DNA of 64,000 bases from Nymphaea colorata (GCF_008831285.2 NC_045139.1:31533706-31597705), one strand, 5' to 3'. Numbered from the stretch's first letter, positions 9,801-19,139 are shown. Numbers and translations: made by a program. The notes: generated by a model not told the origin, from the letters alone.

Positions 9801-10873
9801 AGCAAGATGTCCTGGTATGGAGATATGGCGATCATAAGGATCTCAATCGGCATGAAATTTGGCAAAGGATTAGAAAAAATGGTACAAAAAACAATGATAA
9901 TATGCTCGTTTGGAACGGGAGAAGACCCCCAAGAGCCACCTGGACGGTCTATCTAGGTGTATCAGGTCGTCTTCCCACTGATAGTTATGTCCAAAATCAG
10001 GGCCATTCTCTCGCTTCGAGGTGCTCTGTCTGCAAGCAAGAGATCGAAGACCTCAAGCATGTGTTTTTCACCTGCAAAGGAGCTCGGTCTATCTGGAATT
10101 ACACCTTTGATAAATTTGGGAGGGCCAAACAATGGTATAGGAGTCCCAATAATATCATGCAAGGTCTTGTTTGGTGGCATAAGAAAGGTTTCAAAGAAAA
10201 AAGCTTTGACAAATGTTGGAAAGATAGTTTCCATATGGCGATTTGGTTCCTTTGGAAAACTCGTAATCACACTAAGCATAAAGGAGATCTCCCCATTGGC
10301 AGTTTGGCAACACAATTTTGGATGCACTGCAGCGAGTACTGGTGGAATTCTCATTGGAAAGGAACCGAGCATAACAAAGTTTGTAACTGGCTTCGCTCTG
10401 GGATCCCTTGGAGCAATGGCGTCATGTATGAAGATAGATGGGTCGATATCAACATCTCTTCGTGGTGCAAGGACAACAAAAGAGGAGTGGCAGGTCTCAT
10501 TAGAGACGTATCTGGTGGTTTCCGGTTTGGCTTGGCTTGCTGGTTCGGGAACACCACAGGGTGGTGCGAGACAGAGGTTCTATTAGAATGCATTGGTCAC
10601 TTGGCAAACATTGAAGATAACTTCGGACGCATTTACCTGCGGGCCAACGATGGAGATTGGAAGCAGCACTTACGCAACACCTTTGAGCAACACACAGATA
10701 CTACTGGTCATTTTCTGAGGAGTAACAACTATCTATATAGGCTGTCCATTTGCAACGGATGGCCGATTGCTGAAGCTAATCACCTTTTGTCTATTATTCC
10801 GGCCAATGGTTTGTATAGAAAATGGATTTCCCATGACAACATGTGGGATCCATTTAACGAAAAACTTACTTGA
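6791..10873 (+). CDS. LINE ORF2: endonuclease, reverse transcriptase, RNase H-like
   Basis: About 1360 codons without a stop. The N-terminal endonuclease/exonuclease/phosphatase fold is shown by ILAWNVRGL at the start, GDFN (about 7210) and SDHNSILL (about 7468). RT motifs: PGPDGFG (about 8165), FRPISLC (about 8340), LSKAYDRVNW (about 8550), GLRQGDPLSPYLF (about 8714) and the catalytic LYADDIIF (about 8858). A zf-RVT region follows (PRATWTVYLGVSGRLPT … CSVCKQEIEDLKHVFFTC, about 9930-10080). A C-terminal RNase H-like domain is suggested by WVDINISSW … AGLIRDVSGGFRFG (about 10440-10530). There is no ATG at the start: the frame opens at 6764, and the first ATG (6875) lies after the essential endonuclease Asn (WNVRG). 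It lies in the -1 frame relative to ORF1 and overlaps its stop. Expected function: nicking the target and reverse transcribing the LINE RNA. Confidence 0.93.
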   Translation: MLINILAWNVRGLAAPPAQHEFLRTLRNMNTTIAFAIDSKLNMDQLQKFRYKVPEMQLVSNIHMTGPWARIIALWDPHEVSLQNWYAHPHWIVLHLSNSQSGLHFVVIGVYMHTDFRIRKELFLNLCAVVNHWSMPVICLGDFNVVSNSDEKTGRAPALQACIALSNFVSHSTLSEISCSDMKFTWTNNRLGQENVMSKIDRCYVSQDWLDDPVLTLQLEVLPRTISDHNSILLHISKRRYSTWGRTPFRHFQYWQDMTGYSDLVCSAWAVDTRGCRMIKLIHKLEATRDKLKIWCRGEVNNLPNQIMATKSKIKCIQTHSECGMREAIEEENRLKHDLSRLLWLEERLWRQKSRIKWLRDGDMNTKFFQGIANGRRRRNKIETISYEGRLATDSHDIFIACTEFFVTLLGTTHGSGRLPQILAPGPTVTPEENDELLKPITDTEIKWAVMEADRDSAPGPDGFGNSFFQANWSVVHEAVGGAIRGFFNTSRLVKSINKTHIVLLPKEQGATQVEKFRPISLCTSILKFITRIMVKRMRPILNRIISKNQNAFLPGRCIQDSILLSQEIVHIFQNSRKQAACVKIDLSKAYDRVNWEFLQATLRYLGFHDLWIKKIMIIVTTVKSALLNNGKEGTWFDNKRGLRQGDPLSPYLFITMMEMLTRSFQAHVNNNQIRIPAMGADNPPPLSTLYADDIIFFIQGRLKNFRNLKACLDDFSSRSGLVINNDKSSVLYFNLDSGVQTQIEQELGWRKGSLPSKYLGIPLQAIDVTEEQCRHLVLRSSQKLSLWKQKCLSFAGRLSLIKHVLSMVPAYWSLVIKLPATTCKLLNKMAAEFLWGVSTDHKNHHRIKWATLCLPKIEGGVGLRDLSETNQANLAYLVYRMSQQSSPWAELVRGRYYERKGLNDNSIRGKRVSKAWRRALQAWNKIKGDVCWKIGNGKMVKFWTDQWGADRMIDKIPTTHLHLVRDTIGSTVKDIMEENGDHITHFLASLNIPFNCPRLHDEQQDVLVWRYGDHKDLNRHEIWQRIRKNGTKNNDNMLVWNGRRPPRATWTVYLGVSGRLPTDSYVQNQGHSLASRCSVCKQEIEDLKHVFFTCKGARSIWNYTFDKFGRAKQWYRSPNNIMQGLVWWHKKGFKEKSFDKCWKDSFHMAIWFLWKTRNHTKHKGDLPIGSLATQFWMHCSEYWWNSHWKGTEHNKVCNWLRSGIPWSNGVMYEDRWVDINISSWCKDNKRGVAGLIRDVSGGFRFGLACWFGNTTGWCETEVLLECIGHLANIEDNFGRIYLRANDGDWKQHLRNTFEQHTDTTGHFLRSNNYLYRLSICNGWPIAEANHLLSIIPANGLYRKWISHDNMWDPFNEKLT

Positions 10874-10936
10874 GTTGAGGTTCTGTGGGAACCCATTTTT
10901 GTTGTACATATCACCTTATTTTGTTTGCAATAAAAG

Positions 10937-10971
10937 GTAGGGGGCCTAACCCCCATGCAGCCATTGTCCGG
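10937..10971 (+). other. LINE 3' terminal stem-loop, no poly(A)
   Basis: GGGGG (10940-10944) and CCCCC (10950-10954) can pair around a 5-nt loop, followed by atgcagccattgtccgg and then the right target duplication. An AATAAA lies just upstream. A tail-less end with a hairpin suggests that the RT recognises this structure, as in some LINE clades (inference). Confidence 0.55.
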
Positions 10972-10987
10972 AACGTTGTGAGAGTGA
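10972..10987. repeat. LINE target-site duplication (right copy)
   Basis: Exact copy of 4830-4845 (aacgttgtgagagtga); copia RT coding resumes immediately after it. Confidence 0.95.
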
Positions 10988-12009
10988 ACCTACATTATAC
11001 TTGAAAAATGAAGGCATTGATATGCTTGTGGTATGTGTTTATGTAGATGACAATATCTACATGGGATTAAGTGATGTGCTCATACAAAAATTTAAGAACA
11101 GTATGATAAGTGAGTTTGAAATGTCAGATTTAGGTTTATTGCATTTCTTTCTTGGTCTTCAAGTTGTCCAAACAAATAATGACATTTTTATCTCTCAAGA
11201 AAAATATGCATTAAGCCTACTTAAAAGGTATAAAATGTTAGATTGCAAGTCGTGTTCTACTCCTATGAATACAGGTGAAAAGTTGACTTTGTCTAATGGA
11301 ACTGCTAAAGCTAATGAAACATTGTTTAGAGGTCTAGTTGGTGGCTTGTTATACTTGACTCGTACACGACCAGATATTTTATTTGCTATCAGCTTGGTAT
11401 CCAGATTCATGCACAATCCATCATTATACCATTTTGGGGCAGCATAACGTGTTTTTGTGTTACATCTGTGAAACTACTGAATATGGAATTTGGTATAAAT
11501 CAGATGTTTGTTTTAACTTACTTAGTTACACTGATAGTGACTGGGCAAGAGCTGTAGATCATCGAAGGAGCACAAGCGGTTATGTTTTTACACTTGGATC
11601 AGGTGCTATATCATGGTGTTCAAAGAAGCAAAGTACGACGGCATTATCATCTTCAGAAGCGGAGTATATTGCTGCATCTGCAGCTACTTTTCAAGCAATT
11701 TGGATGCGTCGAGTTTTGGAAGATCTTGGTCAAAGTCAAATTGAAGGAACAACAATTCATTGTGACAACAAGGCAACTATAGCAATGACAAGAAATCTGA
11801 TTTACCATGGATGGACAAAACATATTGAACTTCGTCATCATTTCATTCATGAGATTGTTGGTAAAAGTCAAATCGTGTTGAAGTATTGCTCAACCAATGA
11901 GCAAGTTGCGGATGAGTTTACAAAGACACTTTCATACCCAAAATTTATGAAGTTTCGGTCTCACCTTGGTGTTTCAAACTTTGCATTAAGGGGGAGTGAT
12001 GAAAGTTAA
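10988..12009 (+). pseudogene. Copia pol, part 2: end of RT and RNase H (broken)
   Basis: The RT palm resumes after the LINE. The catalytic motif VYVDDNIYMG (about 11036-11065) is intact, followed by LGLLHFFLGLQV and YLTRTRPDILFAIS. A frameshift near 11430 separates this from RNase H: SYTDSDWARAVDHRRSTSGY (about 11523-11582), SSSEAEYIAAS and HCDNKATIAM, with the active-site acidic residues present, then the usual tail ELRHHFIHEIV … VADEFTKTL. The reading frame runs into the 3' LTR. It is nonfunctional because of the frameshift, the split by the LINE and the stops upstream. Confidence 0.9.
11988..11996 (+). other. Polypurine tract of the copia element
   Basis: aagggggag lies directly before the TGATG start of the 3' LTR; it is the standard position and composition of the plus-strand primer. 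Confidence 0.85.
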
Positions 12010-12458
12010 TGCAAAATTAAAAGCATGCAGCTGCCTTTATGAAGAAGGTGAATGGTTCAACTTTTGGGCTCTCCAAAAGTTCCATCGTGCCAAGACATGT
12101 GCCCCTTCACCTTGCCTCATTAAATTTTCAGTTTTTTGTTTTTAAAATGGTCATTATATTTTCAGTTTTTGTTTTTAATATGTCAATAATGACCATAATG
12201 GAATCACCAAGAGTCAATGTCATTTATTTTTCAGTTTTTTCTTTTTTCATATATAAATATAGCCCTTTGGGTTGGCCAAAGTGTGTGTGAGAAAGCATTC
12301 CTGCAACAAATTTTAGTGTTGTGTGCTCTTATCGTGTGTCATGTCTTTGTGATCACTTGTAGAAACAAGTGCTAGATTAGTGTGTTGTATTCTTGTGGTG
12401 TGTCATTCACAGGGGCACAAGAAGAGGTCGTGCAGGCAAGTCATTCCTTTTGCTAACA
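11997..12458 (+). repeat. 3' LTR of the copia element
   Basis: It starts TGATGAAAGTTAATGC and ends tgctaaca, followed by the target duplication gaaat (12459-12463). A TATA-like tatataaatatagccc sits at about 12250, as at 1578-1594 in the 5' LTR. It carries an extra segment of about 30 bp (around 12130-12165) that duplicates the local 'ttcagtttttgtttttaa' motif and is absent from the 5' LTR. Confidence 0.9.
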
Positions 12459-12479
12459 GAAATCTGAATCTAGCATTTC

Positions 12480-13440
12480 CTTGATGGAAAGGTTCAATTC
12501 TCATGGAACATGTTGTCAACATACGCTAGCCTTGAAGTTGTCCTCCGTTAATCTCTCATGGTTGTCGTCAATATGTCGTTTAACAACTCCTTAAATTTCT
12601 CCAAGGATTTTAACAAGCAGGATGAAATCTGCCTTACAAAAGATTAGCAAGTCGTCAACATACGCTGACGAAGCAGCGCACAAACCTGCTTTGGGCGCAA
12701 GGGGAATTTGAATGTCTCCATCTTCCACCAAACAATAGTCTTCTCGACCAAGTTGTTTTCATCTTGCTTTACACCCCTTCTAAGCTAAAAAAAGTGACCT
12801 AGCTGATCATTTACAAGGATAGCAGACGAAGCCGATGAAACATACATCATAGTTAGTTTCACACGTCTCTTTTATCAAAGCCTAGCGAGCACACTGAGAA
12901 TTTCGGAAATTCCAATTGACCTTGTCATACGCCTTGGAGATATCAATTCTAAGACAGAGCTGGATTCCTACCAAATTGAAGGGAATGAACTATCTCATTC
13001 CAACAATAATGTTGTAAAAAAGCAACTTCTTCCTGCCCTATAACCCTTGCAAGAACCCCATTCATCCAGTCAAAAGAATTTGTAAACCGAGTTACATAGG
13101 GCAATCGGCCTAAGATCTCCAACACCTTTAGTTCCCATCTTCAACTTCTGGAATTAAAAGAGATGATAGATTTGTTCACTTTTTTCGCTTTTTAGCTTAC
13201 CGGCCAGTCTTGGAAAAGTCTGCAACACTTGGAAGATTTGGATCCAACAGTCTCCCAACGATCCTGATGAAAACATGCACCAAAACCATCGGGGCCAGGT
13301 GAACTAAGCCTATCTTCCTGAAAGACAACCCTTCTTACTTCATCCAGAGTAATAGGACAAAACAGAAATATATTTTTTGATTCAGTTACCTTAAGACCAG
13401 CATTCAACCTCCCAGCCAGCTTACCAGTATCTTTTAAAAT
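12480..13440 (-). pseudogene. LINE reverse-transcriptase remnant (antisense)
   Basis: Read on the minus strand, 13407-13192 encodes an RT-type segment (PITLDEVRRVVF … SSPGPDGFGACFHQDRW), homologous to PGPDGFG of plant L1 ORF2. Further along, the reverse complement of about 12780-13010 matches the LINE remnant at 28450-28650 by eye (for example the region equivalent to gacaaggtcaattggaa). Many stops and frameshifts are present. It is a different, older LINE family from the intact one at 4846. Confidence 0.75.
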
Positions 13441-13829
13441 GTTTAACAGATTCTGAAAAAAAAAAAATAAAAACCTCAGTATTGACGAATTTCCTAGGGA
13501 TCTTCAATAATTTTGTCCTTACAAACGAGACGTTTTATATAGTTATAGTTCTTCTTTTTCCTGCCTTTCCCAGACGCTTGAAAGAAAGATGCGTGGTGAT
13601 CACCATCTTTCAACCATCTAGATTTAGGTGGTGGATTTTGATGTTCTTTGGTTCTTACCAGCATTGGGGCAGCAGAATAATATAACCGAATTTAAATAAT
13701 AATATAATGACAACAAATATAGTTGATTTAAAAATGTGTTTGATACAACCCAACTCACGTCATCTGATATAGCATATTTTTTTGGGTTCCTAATATTAGA
13801 TGGAAACCGATAATTAGGACATTGATTTG
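13441..13829. other. Unassigned spacer
   Basis: AT-rich, with poly(A) and poly(T) runs. No convincing coding sequence or repeat border was seen. Confidence 0.4.
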
Positions 13830-13987
13830 TACCTTTTAGAAAACAAAGACCATTACTTGATAAACTTCACCCTCAAGAGCTAAGAAGGAAACTGCAGTAT
13901 ACAGTGAAAACAATATTTGGAGGAAGCTCAACAATTCGCTTGTGACGATAAAATCACATTTTGCGCTACATGTTGGGTTCCTGACAT

Positions 13988-14380
13988 GGGACTGGGCCTG
14001 CATAATGTGTGGACCCGACTCAATCTTGCTCCTCAAAACTCTACTTAAACTCAACTACGTTTGTAAACGAGTTAAGTTCGAATTCAAATGTATGCTCGAA
14101 ATGCTAGATGAGTCGAGTTTGAGTTGTAAGAATATATTATAATGTTGAATTATAATGAAAGAATAGTTAAACGGCTTAAACAAGTTAAAAGAAATGGCTT
14201 AAGGTAAACAAGTTAAACGACTCCAGCTTGATCTCCATGTTGTATCGCTATGTCGAGCTCCAGTTCGTTCTATCGAACTTGACTCAAGTTCGAGTAGTGT
14301 TTGAGCTCAAGTTTTCTGAGTCGAGTCAAGTTTAAGCTGACCAAACTAGAGCCCTACTCAGCTCATGTGCAGCCCTACTG
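13988..14380. mobile_element. MITE-like element rich in GAGTCGAGCTCGAG motifs
   Basis: It starts gggcctgcataatgtg and ends ctcatgtgcagccctact. The ends are inverted copies (consensus AGGGCTGCACAATGAG). The interior consists of degenerate ctcgaactcgagtc words and encodes nothing. Relatives lie at 18505, 22703, 25535, 32955, 35833, 41168, 45870, 48140, 52078 and 57380. Short length, inverted ends and dispersal suggest a non-autonomous DNA transposon; no target duplication could be fixed. Confidence 0.55.
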
Positions 14381-15169
14381 TGCGCTCTCTAAAAAAATCA
14401 GTTCATGATCTATTAAATAATCAGAAATCAGACAGCGGAGCAAGTAAGTTGAAAATTTTATGAAAACATAAATTCGAATTTATGAAAGGATACTACTAAT
14501 TCGTCGCAGCTGTTGATTTTTCAACGATGCCGATGGAAATTACAAGTAAAAAATAAAGAATTTCCATGAAACTCCAGCCAGAATCCAACCCCCCAAACGG
14601 ACTGGTCTGTGTAAACGAGGGCCCAATTGGATACATAGCCGACTTGGCAGATCAAGATGCAACAACCCTAACAATTGTTACATATATTTTAAATTTCTTG
14701 ATTTACCTATTTTCCTTTTTTTATTCCCTCATGGAGAATCCAGCTTGGAAACAAGTCGTGAAAAACTGAACCAGAAGAATGACATAGGTATTACAAATTA
14801 ATTAATAAGTTGAAGATTTTGGTATATATACACCAACAGTTAAATTGACGAAGAGTGCGCTTTGATATCAGTTTATATATATATATGTTAGTATTTTCTT
14901 TTTTTTCTTATTTATTTTTTATTTTGCTCTCTTGCAGAAGGAACCGAACATATAGTTTCCCTTTCCTTTAATTGTCTTTCTTCGGTAAATATTATTTTCA
15001 TCTAATGAATCTTTATGGCGTCTTTTGAAACCAGTTTTGTAGAATACTTTTGAAAAAAATATCTATATATTAGTAAATTCGCACATATATGTATAGATTG
15101 GGTTACGCAAACTTGCACCTGAAACTTTAGCCTTAGGATTAGTTTCAATTCTGCCATGTGTCTGTGAAA

Positions 15170-15171
<2 letters not shown>

Positions 15172-15226
<55 letters not shown>

Positions 15227-15229
15227 TAT

Positions 15230-15282
<53 letters not shown>
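15172..15282. repeat. (TA)n microsatellite
   Basis: About 110 bp of TA dinucleotides with one gatata interruption. Spurious Tyr/Ile ORFs arise here. It separates the N1 3'UTR from the inverted block A copy. Confidence 0.95.
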
Positions 15283-15286
<4 letters not shown>

Positions 15287-15289
15287 AAA

Positions 15290-15478
15290 GAATGATCAGA
15301 AGCGAGCTTTATCACAAGAAGAGTTCCACTATTTAGATTGAGTACAATTATTACATCAAAACTAAACTTTCCCTATTACATAATGCTGAAACCGCTATTG
15401 TATATCTAGCTAGTACCCATTCTTCTGCTTTCACTCGGTCGTAGAACTTGCTTCTTTAACTTCAGTCTTTTGCTTCCA
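15290..15478 (-). other. 3'UTR of N1 with the family-conserved block
   Basis: Downstream of the N1 stop, the minus strand carries 'ctcaatctaaatagtggaa' and 'ctcttcttgtgataaagct', the same block that follows N2-N5 and forms the arms of the hairpin at 35493-35652. Confidence 0.65.
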
Positions 15479-17344
15479 TTATGGCTTAGACGAGGACGCT
15501 TCATCAAGTTCTAGCTTGCAGATTACGTGATCCTGTTCATTGTATAATTTCAAGCAACAATATTACGTCAAGAGAGTTTAAACAAAAAGCGAAAACCAAT
15601 AATTACTCTATTCTTTTATTCCTTTCTAGTTTCCAACCAACAATTGATGTGCTTGGGTTTTTTAGTCGCCAGCTGCGTCAATGGCCCAAGCGCAAGGATT
15701 TTTTTTTTTTTTTTTTTGGTTGGGTGTTCTGCCACCCAAAATAGGTGCATGTTACAGTCTTCTATAGATCTGCCTCATTTTTTTTTTGGTAGGGTATTCC
15801 CCTCCCAAAATAGGACAATGACAGAAAATAAGTGCATACGCGCAAACAAATTAACAAATCATGGGCAGCAAATATGGATGTAGTGTAGTGCTCACCGGGT
15901 TTGGCATTCTGTGTCGAATTCGGTAATCTTTATCAATACAAATCTCAGTAACAATCCATTTACTCGGAGCTCCTCCGGGATGATGGAATCGGAACACTGT
16001 CTTGGTTCCAAATAATTCCTTTCCACCCGAACACATTACTGTTTCAGTTCCACCATGTTGTCTCCAAGTCCCCGTACTGTGCTTTCTCGTTTCGGTTTTC
16101 TTTGTCAAGAAGGTAGACACTTTGTTCGCGGCAGTAATTTCTGTAAGAAAAAATGCCAAACAATGCAAATGCAAAGTTAGCGACAAACTCTAAAATGGTT
16201 TATATGTCATCGATCTGAATATACGCAAGGAAAAGCTTTTCTTTTGACTATTTGTCTCTCTTGGAGTATTTGCTATAGTAACTGGTTCTTATCGTTTTAA
16301 AAATCAACTCCTAGTTTTCAGGCAAATTCATGAAATATTGTGTGACATCATTTTAAGAATCTGCCTGAATTTTCAATACAAGTTTGTGAAACAGCTACAT
16401 GTTACCAAACAGCTGCTTATGGATCAATCGGCATCATAAAACTTCAACGATAATATTCTCACTCTTAGAGATCATGCTTGTTTTGACGACTATGTTCAAT
16501 ATATTCATGTCTGCGATATTAGAGCTGCACATTGGTTTTCGATTAACCCCACACTGGCCCAACCAACTATACTAAATCTCTTTTAATATACCTAAACGCC
16601 GTTATTTTAAAAAAAACTCGTAGTATACGTTAAAAATGTCTTTACCGTGTAAAACGGGAATAAAACGCGTTTTTTTCAAAAAAACGTTTAAAGATAAAAG
16701 ACGCGTATAAAACGCGTTTTATACGCGTCTTCCACGTTTTTTAAGACACATGAAAAGAAATGGCACGCGTGTAATATTTGTAAAAGAATTGGTTTTTTTT
16801 AACTTGGATGCTCCTTTTAATGGCAAAAACGTCATTTTAAAGGATGACATGAGTGTAATATTTGTAAACGAATTGGTTTTTTTTAACGTGGACGCTCCTT
16901 TTAATGGCTAAAACGTCTTTTTAAAGGATGGCACGCGTGTAATATTTGTAAACGAATTGGTTTTTTTTAACTTGGATGCTCCGTTTAATGGCAATAACGT
17001 CTTTTTAAAAGAGAAAGGGGCTTATTAACTTCCCGCCATCCTCTCCTTGTTCTCTTTTTCCCTTTTCCCGCCTCTTGCTGGAGTTCACTTGCGGGGGAAA
17101 GGGGAAGAGTTTATTAACTTTAAACTTTATTTTCAATTTTTAAGTTGGCAAATCGTTTCAGACGTGTACCTAAAATTTGTTGCTTATCTAGCTATTTTCC
17201 AATATTTTTTTAATTTCTCATTTATTTTATTTTTATATAATTGTTAAGATTTTTTATTTATTTTTTAAAAATTTACCGTCTCTTTCTCGTTTTATTCTTG
17301 ATATTTTTTTCCTCGCCGTATTATACTCGTTAACGTATACAACT

Positions 17345-17395
<51 letters not shown>

Positions 17396-17920
17396 TGTTA
17401 ATAAATGAACTGGACATATAGTGTCGCAGCCGATGTTAGGAAAGGGCCATGGCCCTCCTATGATTTAGGAGAGAATAATGCTTGCAACTTTCTTAAAAAT
17501 GTTAAATTGTTCCATACAAAATTGTTTAAAAATATAGTTAAGCCCCTATCAAATTTTGAACAATAACAAAAAAAAAAAAAAAATCTTCGAGGACGTGAAA
17601 CTAGTAGTTGTCGTAATGGGTTAGATTCCAATAGAACAAAATAATGGTTCGGGATTAGTTTTTATGAAAGGGCTGAAAGAATGAGCATGGAAAAGTGAGT
17701 GCTTTGTGGAATCAGCCCACGACCCTATTTGAGATTCACTTATATAAAACTCGCATTCTCGGATTAAAAGCTTCCAAATGGGAGAGATATGAGAGAGTTT
17801 GCAGCACCAACCGTTTAAGTATGAAATGGAGAAGTCATATACATCAGCCTCTGGATGCGGACCTGCAGACCTTTGACTCGCTTTGATCAAGGATTTCAAC
17901 ATGGCGTCTTTGTTAGCCAT
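15479..17920 (-). CDS. NAC-like mini-protein N1 (three exons, minus strand)
   Basis: Exons 17920-17812, 16140-15896 and 15532-15479; 135 aa. Exon 1 starts MANKDAML and ends with a subdomain-B-like EADVYDFSISYL. Exon 2 (EITAANKVSTF …, GTWRQHGGTE, LFGTKTVFRF, PSKWIVTE) matches NAC subdomains C and D (family: GYWKATG, VGMKKTLVFY, TNWVMHEYRL). Exon 3 (DHVICKLELDEASSSKP) matches subdomain E. Subdomain A is absent: upstream is a TATA box, not coding sequence. Intron 1 begins with a weak donor (G|GTTGGT) and holds a palindrome and an 84-bp minisatellite; intron 2 begins GTGAGC. NAC proteins are nuclear transcription factors; whether this truncated form binds DNA is unknown. No defect is visible. Confidence 0.8.
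16698..16731. repeat. Perfect 34-bp palindrome in N1 intron 1
   Basis: aagacgcgtataaaacg is followed by its exact reverse complement. It contains three ACGCGT (MluI) sites. Nearby copies of aacgcgtttt and ttaaagac make the 16600-16760 stretch broadly self-complementary. It may be the terminus or core of a small inverted-repeat element. Confidence 0.9.
16762..17013. repeat. 84-bp minisatellite, three copies, in N1 intron 1
   Basis: Units start at 16762, 16846 and 16930, exactly 84 bp apart. Each has ggcacgcgtgtaatatttgt, then gaattggttttttttaac and gctccttttaatggc. Middle-unit variants (gacatgagtg, gtggacgctcc) show some age. Confidence 0.92.
17349..17392. repeat. (TA)n microsatellite in N1 intron 1
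   Basis: Pure AT/TA tract of about 44 bp, not seen in the introns of the plus-strand copies. Confidence 0.9.
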
Positions 17921-17969
17921 GGCTAAAAACCAATGTAACTTGCTGTCTCTCTAGCCGCCACACTGAACG

Positions 17970-18390
17970 CCTATTTATACTTTAAAAAGTAGAAGAAATG
18001 TTTTTCTCTTTGGTTAATTAATTCCAAATATACGACCTGCATTTCCTTCCATAAACCAAGAAAATCTAATTTCATCTAGTGCGTCACAGCTTAATCCCCC
18101 ACATAGAACCTAATTTTTTTCTTTGGATTTCCCCCCAAATAAATTACTTAATCTTTTCTATCCATACATGTCCATCAACAAAAATCTTGTAGATGATATA
18201 AATCTTTTTTATCCATATATAAAATCTCGTCGAATTAATTACAAACTCAGATCTTGTAAGGTATCCAATACATTACGAAAGCCTGTCTTTTTAGATGGAA
18301 GATGTATATATGAGTGGCCTCAGAAGGAATATGATAAGTACCTTATTGAACATAAAAATCTAAATGCCATAGAAAGTTTGTAAAGAGGCG
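17970..18390 (-). promoter_or_regulatory. Promoter of N1
   Basis: On the minus strand, the TATA box tataaatagg (17980-17971) lies 52-60 bp before the ATG at 17920. Upstream are blocks shared with N2-N5: the 'ggtcgtatatttggaa' region (about 18015-18045), 'gataaaaaagatttatatc' (about 18195-18215) and the 'gatcttgtaaggtatcc' region. An 86-codon plus-strand frame here is only the antisense of these blocks. Confidence 0.75.
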
Positions 18391-18419
18391 GAATTTAAAT
18401 GACACATCCACAAAATGAT

Positions 18420-19139
18420 TTCAACACACTTGGCTTTGTTAAAAAATGCTTCTTTTTTTTTTTAAGTGGTTGGGTAGTCAAACAAAAAGTAGTTTTGGGT
18501 TAATAACATAGGTAGGACAACACACGAGCCGAGTCGAGCTCGAGCTTAGCTTGACTTCAAGTTGTTCTCCATAGAACAGGCTCGAACTCAACTCGAGGAT
18601 ACAATGACGAGCTTGAGCTCGACTTGCTTGCCTCGTTGAACTAGTTTCTGGATGATTAAGGATGTCTGATTGGATTCAAAATGGTTATACCCTTTACCAT
18701 ATTTGATTCATCAAATGTCTACATATCTTGATTCAAATGCCAACTAAGGGATGTCTAATCATATTAGTGCCCAATTTTTAAATTGATAATTGAAATCTAA
18801 TTTGAACTATAACTGAATCCAAAGTGCATTATAATATGTTCACCGACTTCCAAAACCAACTGATATTATTATTAGATAAAGGAAACTTTAACTTGCTATG
18901 TTAATGATTATCATTTGATTAGATATGTAACTAAAACAAAATCCAAATCTTATCTGGAATGCCATCCATTAAGCACATTAGCAATCTAACTTGTTTAATT
19001 GGTTGTTTAAAACTTTTCCATCTATGATGTATTATTTAAATCCATTTAGCTTCATAGCTAATCCAAATCTGACCTCCTGATATATCATACATAATCAATT
19101 TTTGGCAATAAAGGTCTTTACATCGAAGGTAGTACTAAG
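18420..19139 (-). repeat. Inverted block A, segment 1
   Basis: The reverse complement matches 34560-35110 (for example the 'ggtaaagggtaaaaccat' and 'ttggattcagttat' regions). It includes a partial GTCGAG-type element at about 18505-18650. It is the upstream spacer of N1, equivalent to the DNA upstream of the plus-strand copies. Confidence 0.7.

Larger units (their letters stand above)
4846..10971 (+). mobile_element. Young L1-type LINE nested in the copia RT region
   Basis: This 6.1-kb non-LTR element has a short 5' leader, ORF1 (gag-like, zinc knuckle) and ORF2 (endonuclease, RT, zf-RVT, RNase H-like), and is bounded by perfect 16-bp target duplications. Both ORFs are uninterrupted, while the copia host is full of stops, so the LINE landed much later. 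The target left of the insertion is pyrimidine-rich (gtttc before aacg), loosely like an L1 endonuclease site. The 3' end has AATAAA at about 10930 but no poly(A) tail; it ends with a G5/C5 stem-loop and about 17 further bases. Confidence 0.95.
1360..12458 (+). mobile_element. Degenerate Ty1/copia LTR retrotransposon, interrupted by a LINE
   Basis: The element has a 5' LTR (1360 to about 1780), gag, protease, integrase, reverse transcriptase and RNase H in copia order, a polypurine tract (11988-11996) and a 3' LTR (11997-12458), flanked by gaaat duplications. Without the nested LINE (4846-10971 plus one target duplication) the element is about 5 kb, a normal copia length. Every coding domain carries in-frame stops or frameshifts, so it cannot move by itself. 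The LTRs differ by an insertion or deletion of about 30 bp near 12130-12165 and by scattered substitutions, and their 3' ends no longer match, so the insertion is old relative to the LINE it contains. Confidence 0.93.
13830..15340 (-). repeat. Inverted copy of block A interior
   Basis: The reverse complement of this stretch matches 32200-33480 (and 45070-46370): 'gcctgcataatgtgtgg', the aaatcagaca/aaattcgaattta region, 'ccaattggatacatagccga', and the 'gaaccgaacatatagtttccc' block occur in the opposite order. It lies next to the 3' side of minus-strand gene N1, just as block A lies next to the 3' side of plus-strand genes. So the N1 unit is an inverted member of the same duplicated family. Confidence 0.7.

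Noticed and set aside
9957-10586. Plus-strand frame of 209 codons
   Set aside because: Overlaps LINE ORF2 in another frame; the ORF2 frame contains the recognisable zf-RVT and RNase H-like motifs.
15063-15287. Tyr/Ile repeat protein
   Set aside because: Artefact of reading a (TA)n microsatellite; the same applies to frames near 31900-32270 and 44680-45060.
16762-17013. CRISPR-like regular array
   Set aside because: The 84-bp units are contiguous tandem copies without unique spacers, in plant DNA; it is a minisatellite.
18123-18383. 86-codon plus-strand frame
   Set aside because: It lies over the N1 promoter in antisense; its apparent conservation comes from promoter blocks.
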